Of a DNA stretch of 64,000 nucleotides, positions 55,080-63,928 are shown piece after piece (within the stretch, counting starts at the first letter, position 1; each line of letters starts with the position of its first letter). The DNA comes from SZUA-36 sp963727635. GTDB lineage: Bacteria > Pseudomonadota > Gammaproteobacteria > Xanthomonadales > SZUA-36. A program made the position numbers and the translations under genes. The stretch lies in contig CAVSHP010000015.1 in the NCBI GenBank assembly GCA_963727635.1, positions 186,001 through 250,000 on the forward strand, written 5' to 3'. The notes below the pieces were generated by a model, which saw nothing but the letters and a program-made list of their open reading frames with translations, had not been told where the DNA came from and did not search any database.

Positions 55080-57239
55080 TTAGTGGCAAGCTTGCTTCTT
55101 TGGGTTACATGGTTTGCCGCCACCACCACCGCCACCACCACCGCCACTGCTACTAGTGACTGAAACCGTGAGGCTTGTGCTGTCGGTGGCACCGTTGTTG
55201 TCGGTGACTGTAAGGGTATAACCGTAATCACCCAGACCAAGTTTTACCGTCACTGCGGCGTTGCTGCCCACGAGTGCACCATTGGCATCTTTCCAGGACC
55301 ACGAGACGATCGTGCCGTCCTGGTCTGTCGATGCTGAGCCATCAAGCGTCACATTGATCGTTTTGCCTTTATTGATTACAGCTGGTCCGGGGGAATAAAT
55401 AGCCGCTGCAAGGGGCGCAAAGTTGGCTGGTGGCGCATCTGTCATATCACCCGAGGAGATTGAGGTGCCGTTTTGATTCCCCATCGCGTCCTTTGCTTTG
55501 ACCGTGTAGGCGTAATAGGTATTTGCATTGAGTCCATTGGCCGTATGGGAACGGCTGGTCTGCCAACCGCTGTCAGTGCAGCCTGCGCCACCCGTTGTGC
55601 AGCTAAAGTAATATTCGACGCCGCCGGAGTTATCCGTCGCCTCCACGGCAGTCATCGTAATGGATGAGGTGCTGGTTGCAGTCGGGGCAGTTTGCCAAAA
55701 CATGCTGGAAGGTAGAGGCGGGGTGTTGTCAACCTGACCAACCGGAATATTGCCTTCGAGAAAGTACATGCCCATGCTGGCATAGTCGCTATAGTCAGAG
55801 TTGGTATGGTTGCCGACCCCCTGGACCCGCAGATAGTACCGCCCGGGCGTGGCTAATTCGTCTATGGTTGCATTGGTGTCGTAATCGGGCTCATCAATTG
55901 CCAGCAGCACGAGGTTGGCATCAAAAAGGGCCAGTTCGATATCCAGGTTGGCGCCCCGGTTTTCACTACGTGTGAATGAATGCCAGGCTGGTGTAGCCGT
56001 TATATGGATTGATCCTGAATCTGTCACGTCGATGTAAAACCAATCAACGTCATCGCGATCGTTGATGATGCCTTTGTTTTCAGGAAGGACATTATTCGGG
56101 TCAATTTCCGGACTGGAAACAAGAATATTACCGTTAGGTTCTACCGCTATCGGCGTCGCCTGTGCTGCCAAATCGCCGTGGTCGTCGCCAACCCAACCAA
56201 GCTTCGCTGCTATGATCGCCACATCATCCTGTGAATTATTTGCACCGGGGTATTCTCCCTGGCTCCATTGCGTGACGTTAGCGGAAAATGGCCTTCCCAT
56301 GATAGGAGCCCAGCTTACGAATCCGTCTCCATGACCTTCATAGTAGGCTGCACCGTTTAAGACTCCGTCATGACTCAGTCCAAGGTTATGGCCGAACTCA
56401 TGGCTGGCCGCTTCCGCATTCAGGTATGGTGTACCGACATCATTGGAGGAGAGATTGGTGTAATAAACCAGTGCCGGGGAGTATGTTGAAACGTAGTTAT
56501 CATTGCCAAATGCGTTGGTGAAAGCGACTCCTCCAGAACCTTGTGAAGGCATCGCATTTCCATTTGCATCCGTGTCGATTGTAAATAGTATCCGCCCCGT
56601 CGTCGATGTGAATTGCGCCGGTTCTTCCGTTGTGACATCGATGTTGAATGGAGCATAGTCCTCGGCAATTCTGTGCCAGATTTCAGCGATGCGATTCAAC
56701 TCATCCTGGGTGAAATTTGCAACGGTTGAGGGATTGTCGTTTTGTGAGGGATCAAAAGGCAGGGCCACCAATGTGGTAATGGTCCAACCCGAGCTTGCTT
56801 CAATGGTATATCCATCAAAGTCCAGAAAAACCACGTTGCTCGCGCCCGGCCTGCTGTGCAATTGGAATACCTGTGACTCATCCATTGCTGCATTGACCAC
56901 TTCTGATTCGTCAGCTTTTGCGGTCGATGTTTCCGTCAAGACCGGTTCAGCGTAATAGATGGCACCATCCGCATTGACTTTCAAAGACGTCACGTCTGCT
57001 TCAGGAAAGGAAATCTCCTGTAGCCATTTTAGCGCCTTGCCGCGCTCTTTCGAAGGCAAACCATCCAAGGCTTTACGTAATTGCCCAGGTGGCAGATCCC
57101 GGGTCGTTTCTGGCTGGCCTATACCGTAAGAACGGCCATGGCTTTCGGCGCTTTTTCCCTGCGCATACAATGTACCAGGACTTAATAACAGCAGTGAGGC
57201 TGCCCAGATTATGGGCATAGATCTATTGAAATGAGTCAT
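55080..57239 (-). CDS. Exported metzincin-like zinc metallopeptidase with FN3-like and PKD domains
   Basis: 719 residues, intact. Signal peptide (MPIIWAASLLLLSPGTLYA), then a propeptide-like region with PETTRDLPPGQLRKALDGL. The catalytic domain begins VVFLDFDGYTIEASSGW and has AASHEFGHNLGLSHDG, the full HExxHxxGxxHD zinc motif, and a later PIMG Met-turn. A PPC-like beta domain follows (DDVDWFYIDVTDSGSIHI, GRYYLRVQGVG), then an FN3-like module (TYYAYTVKAKDAMGN), a PKD domain (LDGSASTDQDGTIVSWSWKDANG, YTLTVTDNNGATDS), and a ten-Gly linker with a basic KPCNPKKQACH tail. It is a secreted protease of unknown target, pointing towards the collagen-like gene. Confidence 0.85.
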   Translation of the reverse strand: MTHFNRSMPIIWAASLLLLSPGTLYAQGKSAESHGRSYGIGQPETTRDLPPGQLRKALDGLPSKERGKALKWLQEISFPEADVTSLKVNADGAIYYAEPVLTETSTAKADESEVVNAAMDESQVFQLHSRPGASNVVFLDFDGYTIEASSGWTITTLVALPFDPSQNDNPSTVANFTQDELNRIAEIWHRIAEDYAPFNIDVTTEEPAQFTSTTGRILFTIDTDANGNAMPSQGSGGVAFTNAFGNDNYVSTYSPALVYYTNLSSNDVGTPYLNAEAASHEFGHNLGLSHDGVLNGAAYYEGHGDGFVSWAPIMGRPFSANVTQWSQGEYPGANNSQDDVAIIAAKLGWVGDDHGDLAAQATPIAVEPNGNILVSSPEIDPNNVLPENKGIINDRDDVDWFYIDVTDSGSIHITATPAWHSFTRSENRGANLDIELALFDANLVLLAIDEPDYDTNATIDELATPGRYYLRVQGVGNHTNSDYSDYASMGMYFLEGNIPVGQVDNTPPLPSSMFWQTAPTATSTSSITMTAVEATDNSGGVEYYFSCTTGGAGCTDSGWQTSRSHTANGLNANTYYAYTVKAKDAMGNQNGTSISSGDMTDAPPANFAPLAAAIYSPGPAVINKGKTINVTLDGSASTDQDGTIVSWSWKDANGALVGSNAAVTVKLGLGDYGYTLTVTDNNGATDSTSLTVSVTSSSGGGGGGGGGGKPCNPKKQACH

Positions 57240-58481
57240 CCTTGATTTCCCTTGCTACATCCATGTAGGCCGATCAATTCTACGGCTAAACAGTCAATAT
57301 GACAACTTTAGTATTGAAATGATAGGCTTACCTATCAGACATTAGAAGCCTTCTAGGTTAAGTGGTGTGTGAGAACAATCCCGTTCTCCAAGTCCGCATT
57401 GTACGCGACTCGCCTCGGTAAATTCCATAAAAAATTAATAAAATCAGTAAAATAAGTGATTTCGCATATTGTGATTCGTGGCCGAGATATGGTTTCCGGC
57501 ATTAGGGAGCCGACTCTCGATAGGTGGCTGCAGGCCGGGTTGACGAGCAGTGATTCGCCGGGGTCCGGCACCTGCAAATACCGGGCAAAAGCCCGCATTA
57601 GTAAGAGTGAGGATGCCGGTTACTCGAGTGAGGTCAGAATCTGAGGCAGTTGTGTGCGACGCCGCTGTGAAATCCACAAATAAATCTTGCCAACCCCGGA
57701 TAGCGTAAATACCAGGCTCCCAAAAAAGACCCACTCCCGGTTTCGGGAGTGGGTTAGCCAGACGATAGTTTTGGGGATCGGCAAGGGGTAACCGGACTAT
57801 CGTCTTACGCTACTGGTAATACAAAAAAACCGTTATCGTTGGCCGCAATTTCGATCGAAAAAAAAAGGACACTCCCCACAAACGAGAAACATCCTTTATT
57901 CATTTTTGCCAGCCTGGCACCACTATGCGCAATTCACACCGCACATCAATCCCGCCCGATACTTAAAGCGCGGTCAAAAACCTCAAAAAGAAGTTTTTCT
58001 GACCGATGCAACCTGATTCTTTTTCAAACCATCCTTTCAATTATTCTGGTCCTTTAAACCAAGCGTAACCAACCTGGGTAGAAATAAAAACTACCTCTTG
58101 AAAGTATAGATTAAATAATCAATAAATCTATATCGATTTTGTGCTTTATCAATCGCAAAGAATTGTCTGCATGCTGCAACTTTAGCGCATCTGTGACCTG
58201 TATTTGATAACGTGAAATCGATCATTGCGGACGCATATTTTAGTGCAGAAATGCTTGCCAATTAACACCCCTGACTGGAACCAACAATATCTCATAATAA
58301 AATGTTATTTATTGAGTTATAACGCGATTATGGGTAACTCAATAAATGCTGTGGCGAAAGCAATCATTTTGTCAGATGATCTGCATCAAGTAAGCCAAAG
58401 ATAAGTGCTTATAATTGCTTAACCAGGGGTGCCCGCCTTTTATAATATTGACAGGTTCACTTGGCAACCAAGGAGACAAAA
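57240..58481. other. 1.24-kb AT-rich spacer between the metallopeptidase and gdhA
   Basis: No gene is supported. Between 57722 and 57804 lies a cluster of folds: a perfect 10-bp hairpin (57730-57753) with an A-run on its left, acting as a minus-strand terminator, and the inverted pair gacgatagt/actatcgtc (57761-57769, 57796-57804). The right part (57900-58480) is AT-rich and must hold the gdhA promoter. Several short minus-strand frames in 57350-57800 show no family features. Confidence 0.5.
57722..57753 (-). terminator. Strong minus-strand terminator-like hairpin with no upstream gene
   Basis: The stem cccactcccg / cgggagtggg (57730-57739, 57744-57753) has a 4-base loop, and on the minus strand is followed by TCTTTTTTG. 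No protein gene ends nearby on that strand (gdhA diverges at 58482), so it may end a small RNA or a long upstream transcript. Confidence 0.6.
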
Positions 58482-59825
58482 ATGAACCAGTATCTCAACT
58501 CAGTCATGGCCACAGTCAGGGCAAAAAACCGCGGTGAAGATGAGTTCCTTCAAGCAGTGGAAGAAGTCCTCGATTCCCTCACCCCCGTGTTGGAAAAACA
58601 CCCCGAATACGTCGAAGCAAAAATTGTTGACCGCATAGTCGAGCCGGAACGGATGATCGTTTTCCGGGTACCCTGGTTTGATGATGCCGGCAACGTTCAG
58701 GTAAACCGGGGTTTTCGCGTTGAGTTCAACAGCGCCATCGGACCGTACAAGGGTGGCCTGCGATTCCATCCCAGTGTCAACCAGGGTATTCTGAAATTCC
58801 TGGGGTTTGAGCAGGTCTTCAAAAACAGCCTGACCACGCTGCCCATGGGTGGCGGTAAAGGCGGCTCAGATTTCGACCCGAAAGGCAAATCCGACAATGA
58901 AGTCATGCGTTTTTGCCAGAGCTTCATGACCGAATTGTCGCGCCATATCGGTCCGAATACCGATGTTCCGGCAGGCGATATTGGTGTCGGCGGCCGTGAG
59001 ATCGGTTACCTGTTCGGCCAATACAAGCGTTGCCGCAACGCTTTTGAAGGTGTTCTGACAGGCAAGAGTCTGAACTGGGGCGGTAGCCTGATCCGGCCTG
59101 AAGCAACCGGTTACGGTACGGTCTATTTCGCCGAGGAAATGTTGAATACCAAGGGCAAATCCATAGAAGGTCTGAGGGTAGCAGTCTCCGGTTCCGGTAA
59201 TGTCGCCCAATACGCAACCGAAAAGGCCACCGAGTTCGGCGGTAAGGTCGTCACCCTTTCAGATTCCAGCGGCTATATCGTCGACGAGTCGGGTATAACC
59301 AAAGAGAAGCTCGAATATGTGTTTGCGCTCAAGAACGCACGCCGTGGACGGATAAAAGAGTACGTGGAAGAATATCGGAGTGCGACCTATCATGAAGGCA
59401 CCGGTGTCTGGAATGTTCCGGTTGACGTTGCATTGCCATGCGCCACCCAGAATGAACTGAATGGCGATGATGCTGAAGTGCTGTTGAAGAACGGATGTAT
59501 CTGCATCGCGGAAGGCGCCAATATGCCAAGCACACCGGGTGCCGTGGACAAGTTCCTGGAAGCCGGGATACTTTACGGCCCGGGCAAGGCTGCCAACGCG
59601 GGTGGTGTGGCGGTTTCAGGCCTGGAAATGTCCCAGAACAGCATGCGTTTGAGCTGGACGCGTGAAGAAGTGGACAAACGTCTCCACGACATCATGATTT
59701 CCATCCACAACGCGTGTAAACATACGGCTGAGGAATTTGGTCAACCGGGTAATTATGTCGTCGGAGCCAATATTAGCGGTTTCCGCAAAATCGCCGACTC
59801 CATGATGGACCAGGGTTTGGTCTGA
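58482..59825 (+). CDS. gdhA: NADP-specific glutamate dehydrogenase
   Basis: 447 residues, the exact length of the hexameric bacterial enzyme. Seen: GPYKGGLRFHPSVNQGILKFLGFEQVFKNSLTTLPMGGGKGGSDFDPKGKSD with the catalytic Lys region, PAGDIGVGGREIGYLFGQYK, the NADP-fold VAVSGSGNVAQYATEKA, and GANMPSTPGAV with ANAGGVAVSGLEMSQNS. It makes glutamate from 2-oxoglutarate and ammonium with NADPH. The ATG at 58482 follows AAGGAG. It has its own long upstream region and a hairpin after the stop. Confidence 0.96.
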   Translation: MNQYLNSVMATVRAKNRGEDEFLQAVEEVLDSLTPVLEKHPEYVEAKIVDRIVEPERMIVFRVPWFDDAGNVQVNRGFRVEFNSAIGPYKGGLRFHPSVNQGILKFLGFEQVFKNSLTTLPMGGGKGGSDFDPKGKSDNEVMRFCQSFMTELSRHIGPNTDVPAGDIGVGGREIGYLFGQYKRCRNAFEGVLTGKSLNWGGSLIRPEATGYGTVYFAEEMLNTKGKSIEGLRVAVSGSGNVAQYATEKATEFGGKVVTLSDSSGYIVDESGITKEKLEYVFALKNARRGRIKEYVEEYRSATYHEGTGVWNVPVDVALPCATQNELNGDDAEVLLKNGCICIAEGANMPSTPGAVDKFLEAGILYGPGKAANAGGVAVSGLEMSQNSMRLSWTREEVDKRLHDIMISIHNACKHTAEEFGQPGNYVVGANISGFRKIADSMMDQGLV

Positions 59826-59835
59826 TCAAACCGAT

Positions 59836-59872
59836 CTGAGCCGGATATCCCTTGTGTAGGTATCCGGCTCAG
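59836..59872 (+). terminator. Hairpin after gdhA
   Basis: A perfect 12-bp stem (ctgagccggata / tatccggctcag) with a 13-base loop lies 10 bases after the gdhA stop, then CTTGTTCT. Terminator-like although the T-tract is weak. Confidence 0.6.
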
Positions 59873-59959
59873 CTTGTTCTACAGGTATAGAGCCAGCAAA
59901 TTACGCCGGTATTCCGGATGGTGCTGTAATATGCAGAATAGCTTTGCTACCGTAGTTCC

Positions 59960-62900
59960 ATGAATCCTGTAATTGACCTGAAAGATTTTGAACAGGGGTC
60001 AGCAAAGTTTGACTCGCTGATGCCAGACAAGGTCAGGGATATCCTCCTCGTTTCAAGCCTGTACGATATCTATAGCCTTCGCGAGGACGGACAACTGGCC
60101 AACCTGGTGATGTCTGAATATGCCGAGCTGAGGCTTTCAAGTGCACCGATGATCAGGCGGGTTGATTCCGGTTCCAGTGCGCTCGAAGCCCTGAAAAAAA
60201 CCAGTTTTGACCTGATTATCGTGTTCCGTTCGCTCAGCGATATCGATCCGCTCGAGTTCAGACGCCGGGCTAAAAAACTGTATCCCGACATCCCCATCGT
60301 CCTGCTGGCGTTTCATCACCGCGAACTGGAACTGATGAGGGACCGGGCGGGCAAGGCATTTGACAATGTCTTCTTCTGGAGTGGTGAATCACGGATATTC
60401 CTGACCATTATAAAAATCATCGAGGACAAGAAAAACGTCGAGACCGACACGGACCTGATCGGTGTCCGGGTGATTGTTCTGGTGGAGAATTCCGTCCGCT
60501 TCTATTCATCCTATCTGCCACTGATTTACACCGAGACCATGCAACAGACCTCGGCGTTGCTGTCGGAGAGCATCAATTCCGCCAGCCGGCTCCTGCGTAT
60601 GCGCGCAAGGCCGAAAATATTGCTGGCGAAGAATTTCGAAGAAGCCCTGGAATTGTTCAAGAAATACAAGAAATACCTGTTGGGTGTCATTTCCGATATT
60701 CAGTTTTCAAAAGACGGCCGCAGTGACGAATCGGCCGGTATCCAACTGGCGAAGCTGATCAAAAATGAAATCGGCGACTTGCCGGTACTGCTGCAGTCAT
60801 CAAATGACGCCAACCAGGAAAAGGCAATCGAATGCGGCGCCGGATTTGTCAATAAGCGTTCTCCAAGGCTGCTGAATGAAGTCAGCACATTCATCAACCA
60901 AAATTTCGGTTTTGGCGATTTTATCTTCCGGCTTCCCGACGGCTCGGAGCTTGACCGCGCGGGCAACTTCAGTGAATTGAAGAGCATCCTTGAGAAGGTC
61001 GATATCAGATCGCTGGTCTATCACGCCGAGAGGAACCATTTTTCCAACTGGATGATGGCCCGGACCGAATTTGAGCTGGCCGATCGTCTGCGGCCCAAGA
61101 AGGTCAGCGAATTCAGGAATCCCGATGAGATGCGCAGATACCTGCTCAAAGTCATCGAAGATTTCCTGCATGAGAGACAGGTGGGTGTGATCACCGATTT
61201 CTCCAGGGACCACTATGACGGACGGGCGGAGTTTTTGCGCATTGGGGAAGGTTCACTGGGTGGTAAAGGCCGCGGCCTCGCCTTTGTCAACAACCTGATC
61301 AACTGTTACCCCGTGTATAACGCCTTTCCGGGAACCCGTATCTCGGTGCCGCGTACCGCGGTCATCTGTACCGGTGCCTTTGACCGGTTCATGGAGAGCA
61401 ACAACCTGACCCAGTTTGCCCTGGGTGAACACAGCGATGCAGAGATCATCGCGGCCTTTACCAGTGCCAAGATACCGCCAGACCTGGTGCAGGATTTGAA
61501 AGCCTACCTGTCATTTGTCGATTTTCCCCTCGCGGTCAGGTCCTCATCGCTGCTTGAGGATTCTCATTATCAGCCGTTTGCCGGGATTTATGACACCAGT
61601 TTTCTGCCCAACAACTATCACTCGCTGCGCGGTCGTCTCGCCCGGCTACTGGCCGCGATCAAGTTGGTTTATGCGTCGGTCTACTGCAGTAATTCAAAAC
61701 ACTACATCGAGGCGACCGGTAACCGGGCCGAAGAAGAGAAGATGGCCATCATCCTGCAGGAAATCGTCGGTCAGAACAGGGATGGCTATTTCTATCCGGT
61801 GCTTTCGGGGATGGCCAGGTCTTACAATTTCTATTCGATCGGACGGATCAAACCTGAAGAGGGGATCGCCTATATCGCGCTGGGTCTTGGCAAGACGGTC
61901 ATCGAAGGTGAAAACTGTCTGTTCTTTTCCCCTTCCAATCCACAGGTATTGCCGCAATTTTCCACGCCGGAGGACTACCTGCGAAACAGCCAGCGCGATT
62001 TCTTCGCCGTTAACCTGAACAAACCCGGGGTCTTTCCGAAGAAGGGCGGAGATGATGGATTGGTAAAACTGAAAATGACCGATGCAGAACCGCACGGTGT
62101 GCTCAAGTACGTCGGTTCCACGTATTCCGCCGACAACGACCGTATATATCCGGGAATCGGGCGGGATGGAACCCGGATCGTCACGTTTGATCCGATGCTG
62201 AAATCAAAAATATTTCCACTGGATGAAATCCTGCAGTATTTGCTGCGCCTCGGTAGCCGGGCAATGAACGTGCCCATCGAGATGGAGTTTGCGGTGGAAA
62301 TGTACCCGCAGCCTGGTAAACATAATGAATTCCGTTTCCTGCAAATCCGGCCGATGCTGGTGGATTCGTCATTTGAAGACATCACCGTGTTCGAGGGTGA
62401 ATCCAGGCAGGTTTTTGCCAGGTCGGACCAGGCGCTGAGCCACGGCCGGATCGATGGTGTCAGGGATATCGTATACGTAAAAAGTGAGAACTTTAATCGC
62501 GCCAACATGATGCACATGGCCACGCACGTGGGTCAATACAATCAACAATTCAAGGAAAAAAACCAGCCGTACGTGCTGATCGGGCCGGGGCGATGGGGGA
62601 CTTCGGACCGCTGGCTTGGAATTCCGACGAAATGGGACCAGATTTCATCGGCGCGCGTAATCATTGAAGCCGACTATGGAGATTTCGTGGTCGAGCCTTC
62701 TTTTGGCACGCATTTCTTCCAGAACCTGATTACGTTCCAGATCGGCTACCTTACGATCAACAGCAACAGCAAGAGTAATTACCTCGATTGGGATTGGCTC
62801 AATTCCCTGCAAGCCGTTTCAGAAACCGAATTTGTCCGGCATGTACATCTGCGGCGTCCGTTGGATATTCTGATTGACGGTCGCAATGGCAAGGCGGTCG

Positions 62901-62968
62901 TTTTCAAGACCCGCGCGGGTTCGCCCAGGAAGAAAAAACGGGCGAGCCATGCCGGAAAAAGCGCATAG
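59960..62968 (+). CDS. Receiver-domain / PEP-synthase N-terminal (PPDK_N) fusion protein
   Basis: 1002 residues, intact. Residues ~25-150 and ~160-310 look like two response-regulator receiver folds (DILLVSSLYDIYSL, FDLIIVFRSLSD, DIPIVLLAFHHREL; then VRVIVLVENSVRFYSSYLP, LLGVISDIQFSKDG with a phospho-Asp candidate, LPVLLQSSNDANQEKAIECGAGFVNKRS). The C-terminal part is the pyruvate/PEP-binding ATP-grasp domain: GEGSLGGKGRGLAFVNNLI, ISVPRTAVICTGAF, FPLAVRSSSLLEDSHYQPFAGIYDT, LGLGKTVIEGENCLFFSP, MEFAVEMYP and FLQIRPM. There is no swivelling His domain or PEP barrel. It probably phosphorylates an unknown partner or small molecule under signal control. Confidence 0.75.
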   Translation: MNPVIDLKDFEQGSAKFDSLMPDKVRDILLVSSLYDIYSLREDGQLANLVMSEYAELRLSSAPMIRRVDSGSSALEALKKTSFDLIIVFRSLSDIDPLEFRRRAKKLYPDIPIVLLAFHHRELELMRDRAGKAFDNVFFWSGESRIFLTIIKIIEDKKNVETDTDLIGVRVIVLVENSVRFYSSYLPLIYTETMQQTSALLSESINSASRLLRMRARPKILLAKNFEEALELFKKYKKYLLGVISDIQFSKDGRSDESAGIQLAKLIKNEIGDLPVLLQSSNDANQEKAIECGAGFVNKRSPRLLNEVSTFINQNFGFGDFIFRLPDGSELDRAGNFSELKSILEKVDIRSLVYHAERNHFSNWMMARTEFELADRLRPKKVSEFRNPDEMRRYLLKVIEDFLHERQVGVITDFSRDHYDGRAEFLRIGEGSLGGKGRGLAFVNNLINCYPVYNAFPGTRISVPRTAVICTGAFDRFMESNNLTQFALGEHSDAEIIAAFTSAKIPPDLVQDLKAYLSFVDFPLAVRSSSLLEDSHYQPFAGIYDTSFLPNNYHSLRGRLARLLAAIKLVYASVYCSNSKHYIEATGNRAEEEKMAIILQEIVGQNRDGYFYPVLSGMARSYNFYSIGRIKPEEGIAYIALGLGKTVIEGENCLFFSPSNPQVLPQFSTPEDYLRNSQRDFFAVNLNKPGVFPKKGGDDGLVKLKMTDAEPHGVLKYVGSTYSADNDRIYPGIGRDGTRIVTFDPMLKSKIFPLDEILQYLLRLGSRAMNVPIEMEFAVEMYPQPGKHNEFRFLQIRPMLVDSSFEDITVFEGESRQVFARSDQALSHGRIDGVRDIVYVKSENFNRANMMHMATHVGQYNQQFKEKNQPYVLIGPGRWGTSDRWLGIPTKWDQISSARVIIEADYGDFVVEPSFGTHFFQNLITFQIGYLTINSNSKSNYLDWDWLNSLQAVSETEFVRHVHLRRPLDILIDGRNGKAVVFKTRAGSPRKKKRASHAGKSA

Positions 62969-62983
62969 TTTTAACAGGCCCTG
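62962..62983 (+). repeat. Solo end copy of the MITE-like repeat
   Basis: Twenty-two bases reading cgcatagttttaacaggccc plus tg match the right end of the 27214-27482 element (cgcatagtgttaacaggccc plus tg) with one difference. The stop codon TAG (62966-62968) of the fusion gene lies inside it, and the nitrilase gene ends 2 bases beyond. Confidence 0.6.
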
Positions 62984-62985
62984 CG

Positions 62986-63924
62986 TCAGCTTTCTAAGGT
63001 TGAAGGTGCACTCGAAATCTGGGGGCGCTCCGTTTCATCAACACAGAGTTTGAATATGTCCGGGCGGGAATAATGGCCGGTCGGATCCATGTCATAACGG
63101 GCTTTGATGATGTCATCGAGGTTGATACTGGTCGAAACCAGGTCTTCCCGGTCATATACGGGACCGGCGAGTACTTCCCCCATCGGTGACATAATCACGC
63201 TGCCGCCCCGAATCAGCGGCTTGTCATCCGGCCAGGTTTCATCCCGGTGCCGGTCGCCTGATGGCGCTGGCTGGAACTGGCATGCGCTGACCAGAAAATT
63301 CCGCCCCTCATAGGCAATGAAGGACATGCTGGTTTGCCAGATATCGCGGTCATCAACGGTTGGCGCACACCAGATTTCAATACCTTTTGCGTACATGGCC
63401 GTGCGCAGCAGGGGCATGTAATTTTCCCAGCATATGGCGGCGCCAATCCGTCCCGCGGCCGTATCCAGGACCGGAATGGTTGAACCGTCACCCTGTCCCC
63501 AGATCAACCGCTCGCTGGCGGTCGGCATGAGCTTGCGATGTTTGGCAAGCAGTGCACCCTGGTTTGAAATGAACAGCGCTGTACAGAAAAGCGTCGCGCC
63601 ACTGCGTTCGATAACGCCGATGACGATCGCGGTATTGCAGGTTTTCGCCAGTTCGGCCACTGCGGCCACTTCCGGACCGTCGAGATCCACGGCCTCACGC
63701 CAATATTGCAGAAATTCCTCGCGTCCCGCCGCCGTCCTGTAGCCCACGCGCGTACCAAAATCCGCACCCTTGGGATAACCGCCGAGCAGGGCTTCCGGCA
63801 TGACCAGCAAGTCACAATCGGCTTGTCTGATCTGCGCTTCATATGCGAGGATTTTTTCCAGCGTTGCCGCCGTTCCTTTCAGCTCGCTGCCGACTTGCAG
63901 AGCGGCGATGATGCGCTGTTTCAT
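62986..63924 (-). CDS. Nitrilase-superfamily carbon-nitrogen hydrolase
   Basis: About 312 residues with the Glu-Lys-Cys triad of true nitrilases: LLVMPEALLGGYPKGADFG (Glu), LLAKHRKLMPTASERLIWGQGDG (Lys) and GAAICWENYMPLLRTAMYAKGIEIWCAPT (Cys), plus GGSVIMSPMGEVLAGP. It should hydrolyse a nitrile to the acid and ammonia in the cytoplasm; substrate unknown. The ATG at 63924 is chosen because it lies just after the kbl stop, with GGAG upstream; a TTG at 63954 would overlap kbl. It ends 17 bases from the convergent fusion gene. Confidence 0.88.
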   Translation of the reverse strand: MKQRIIAALQVGSELKGTAATLEKILAYEAQIRQADCDLLVMPEALLGGYPKGADFGTRVGYRTAAGREEFLQYWREAVDLDGPEVAAVAELAKTCNTAIVIGVIERSGATLFCTALFISNQGALLAKHRKLMPTASERLIWGQGDGSTIPVLDTAAGRIGAAICWENYMPLLRTAMYAKGIEIWCAPTVDDRDIWQTSMSFIAYEGRNFLVSACQFQPAPSGDRHRDETWPDDKPLIRGGSVIMSPMGEVLAGPVYDREDLVSTSINLDDIIKARYDMDPTGHYSRPDIFKLCVDETERPQISSAPSTLES

Positions 63925-63928
63925 CTGC

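Noticed and set aside
57353..57734. Minus-strand frames of 81 and 96 codons in the spacer before gdhA
   Set aside because: Composition is not protein-like, no start signals are seen, and they overlap the hairpin structure.
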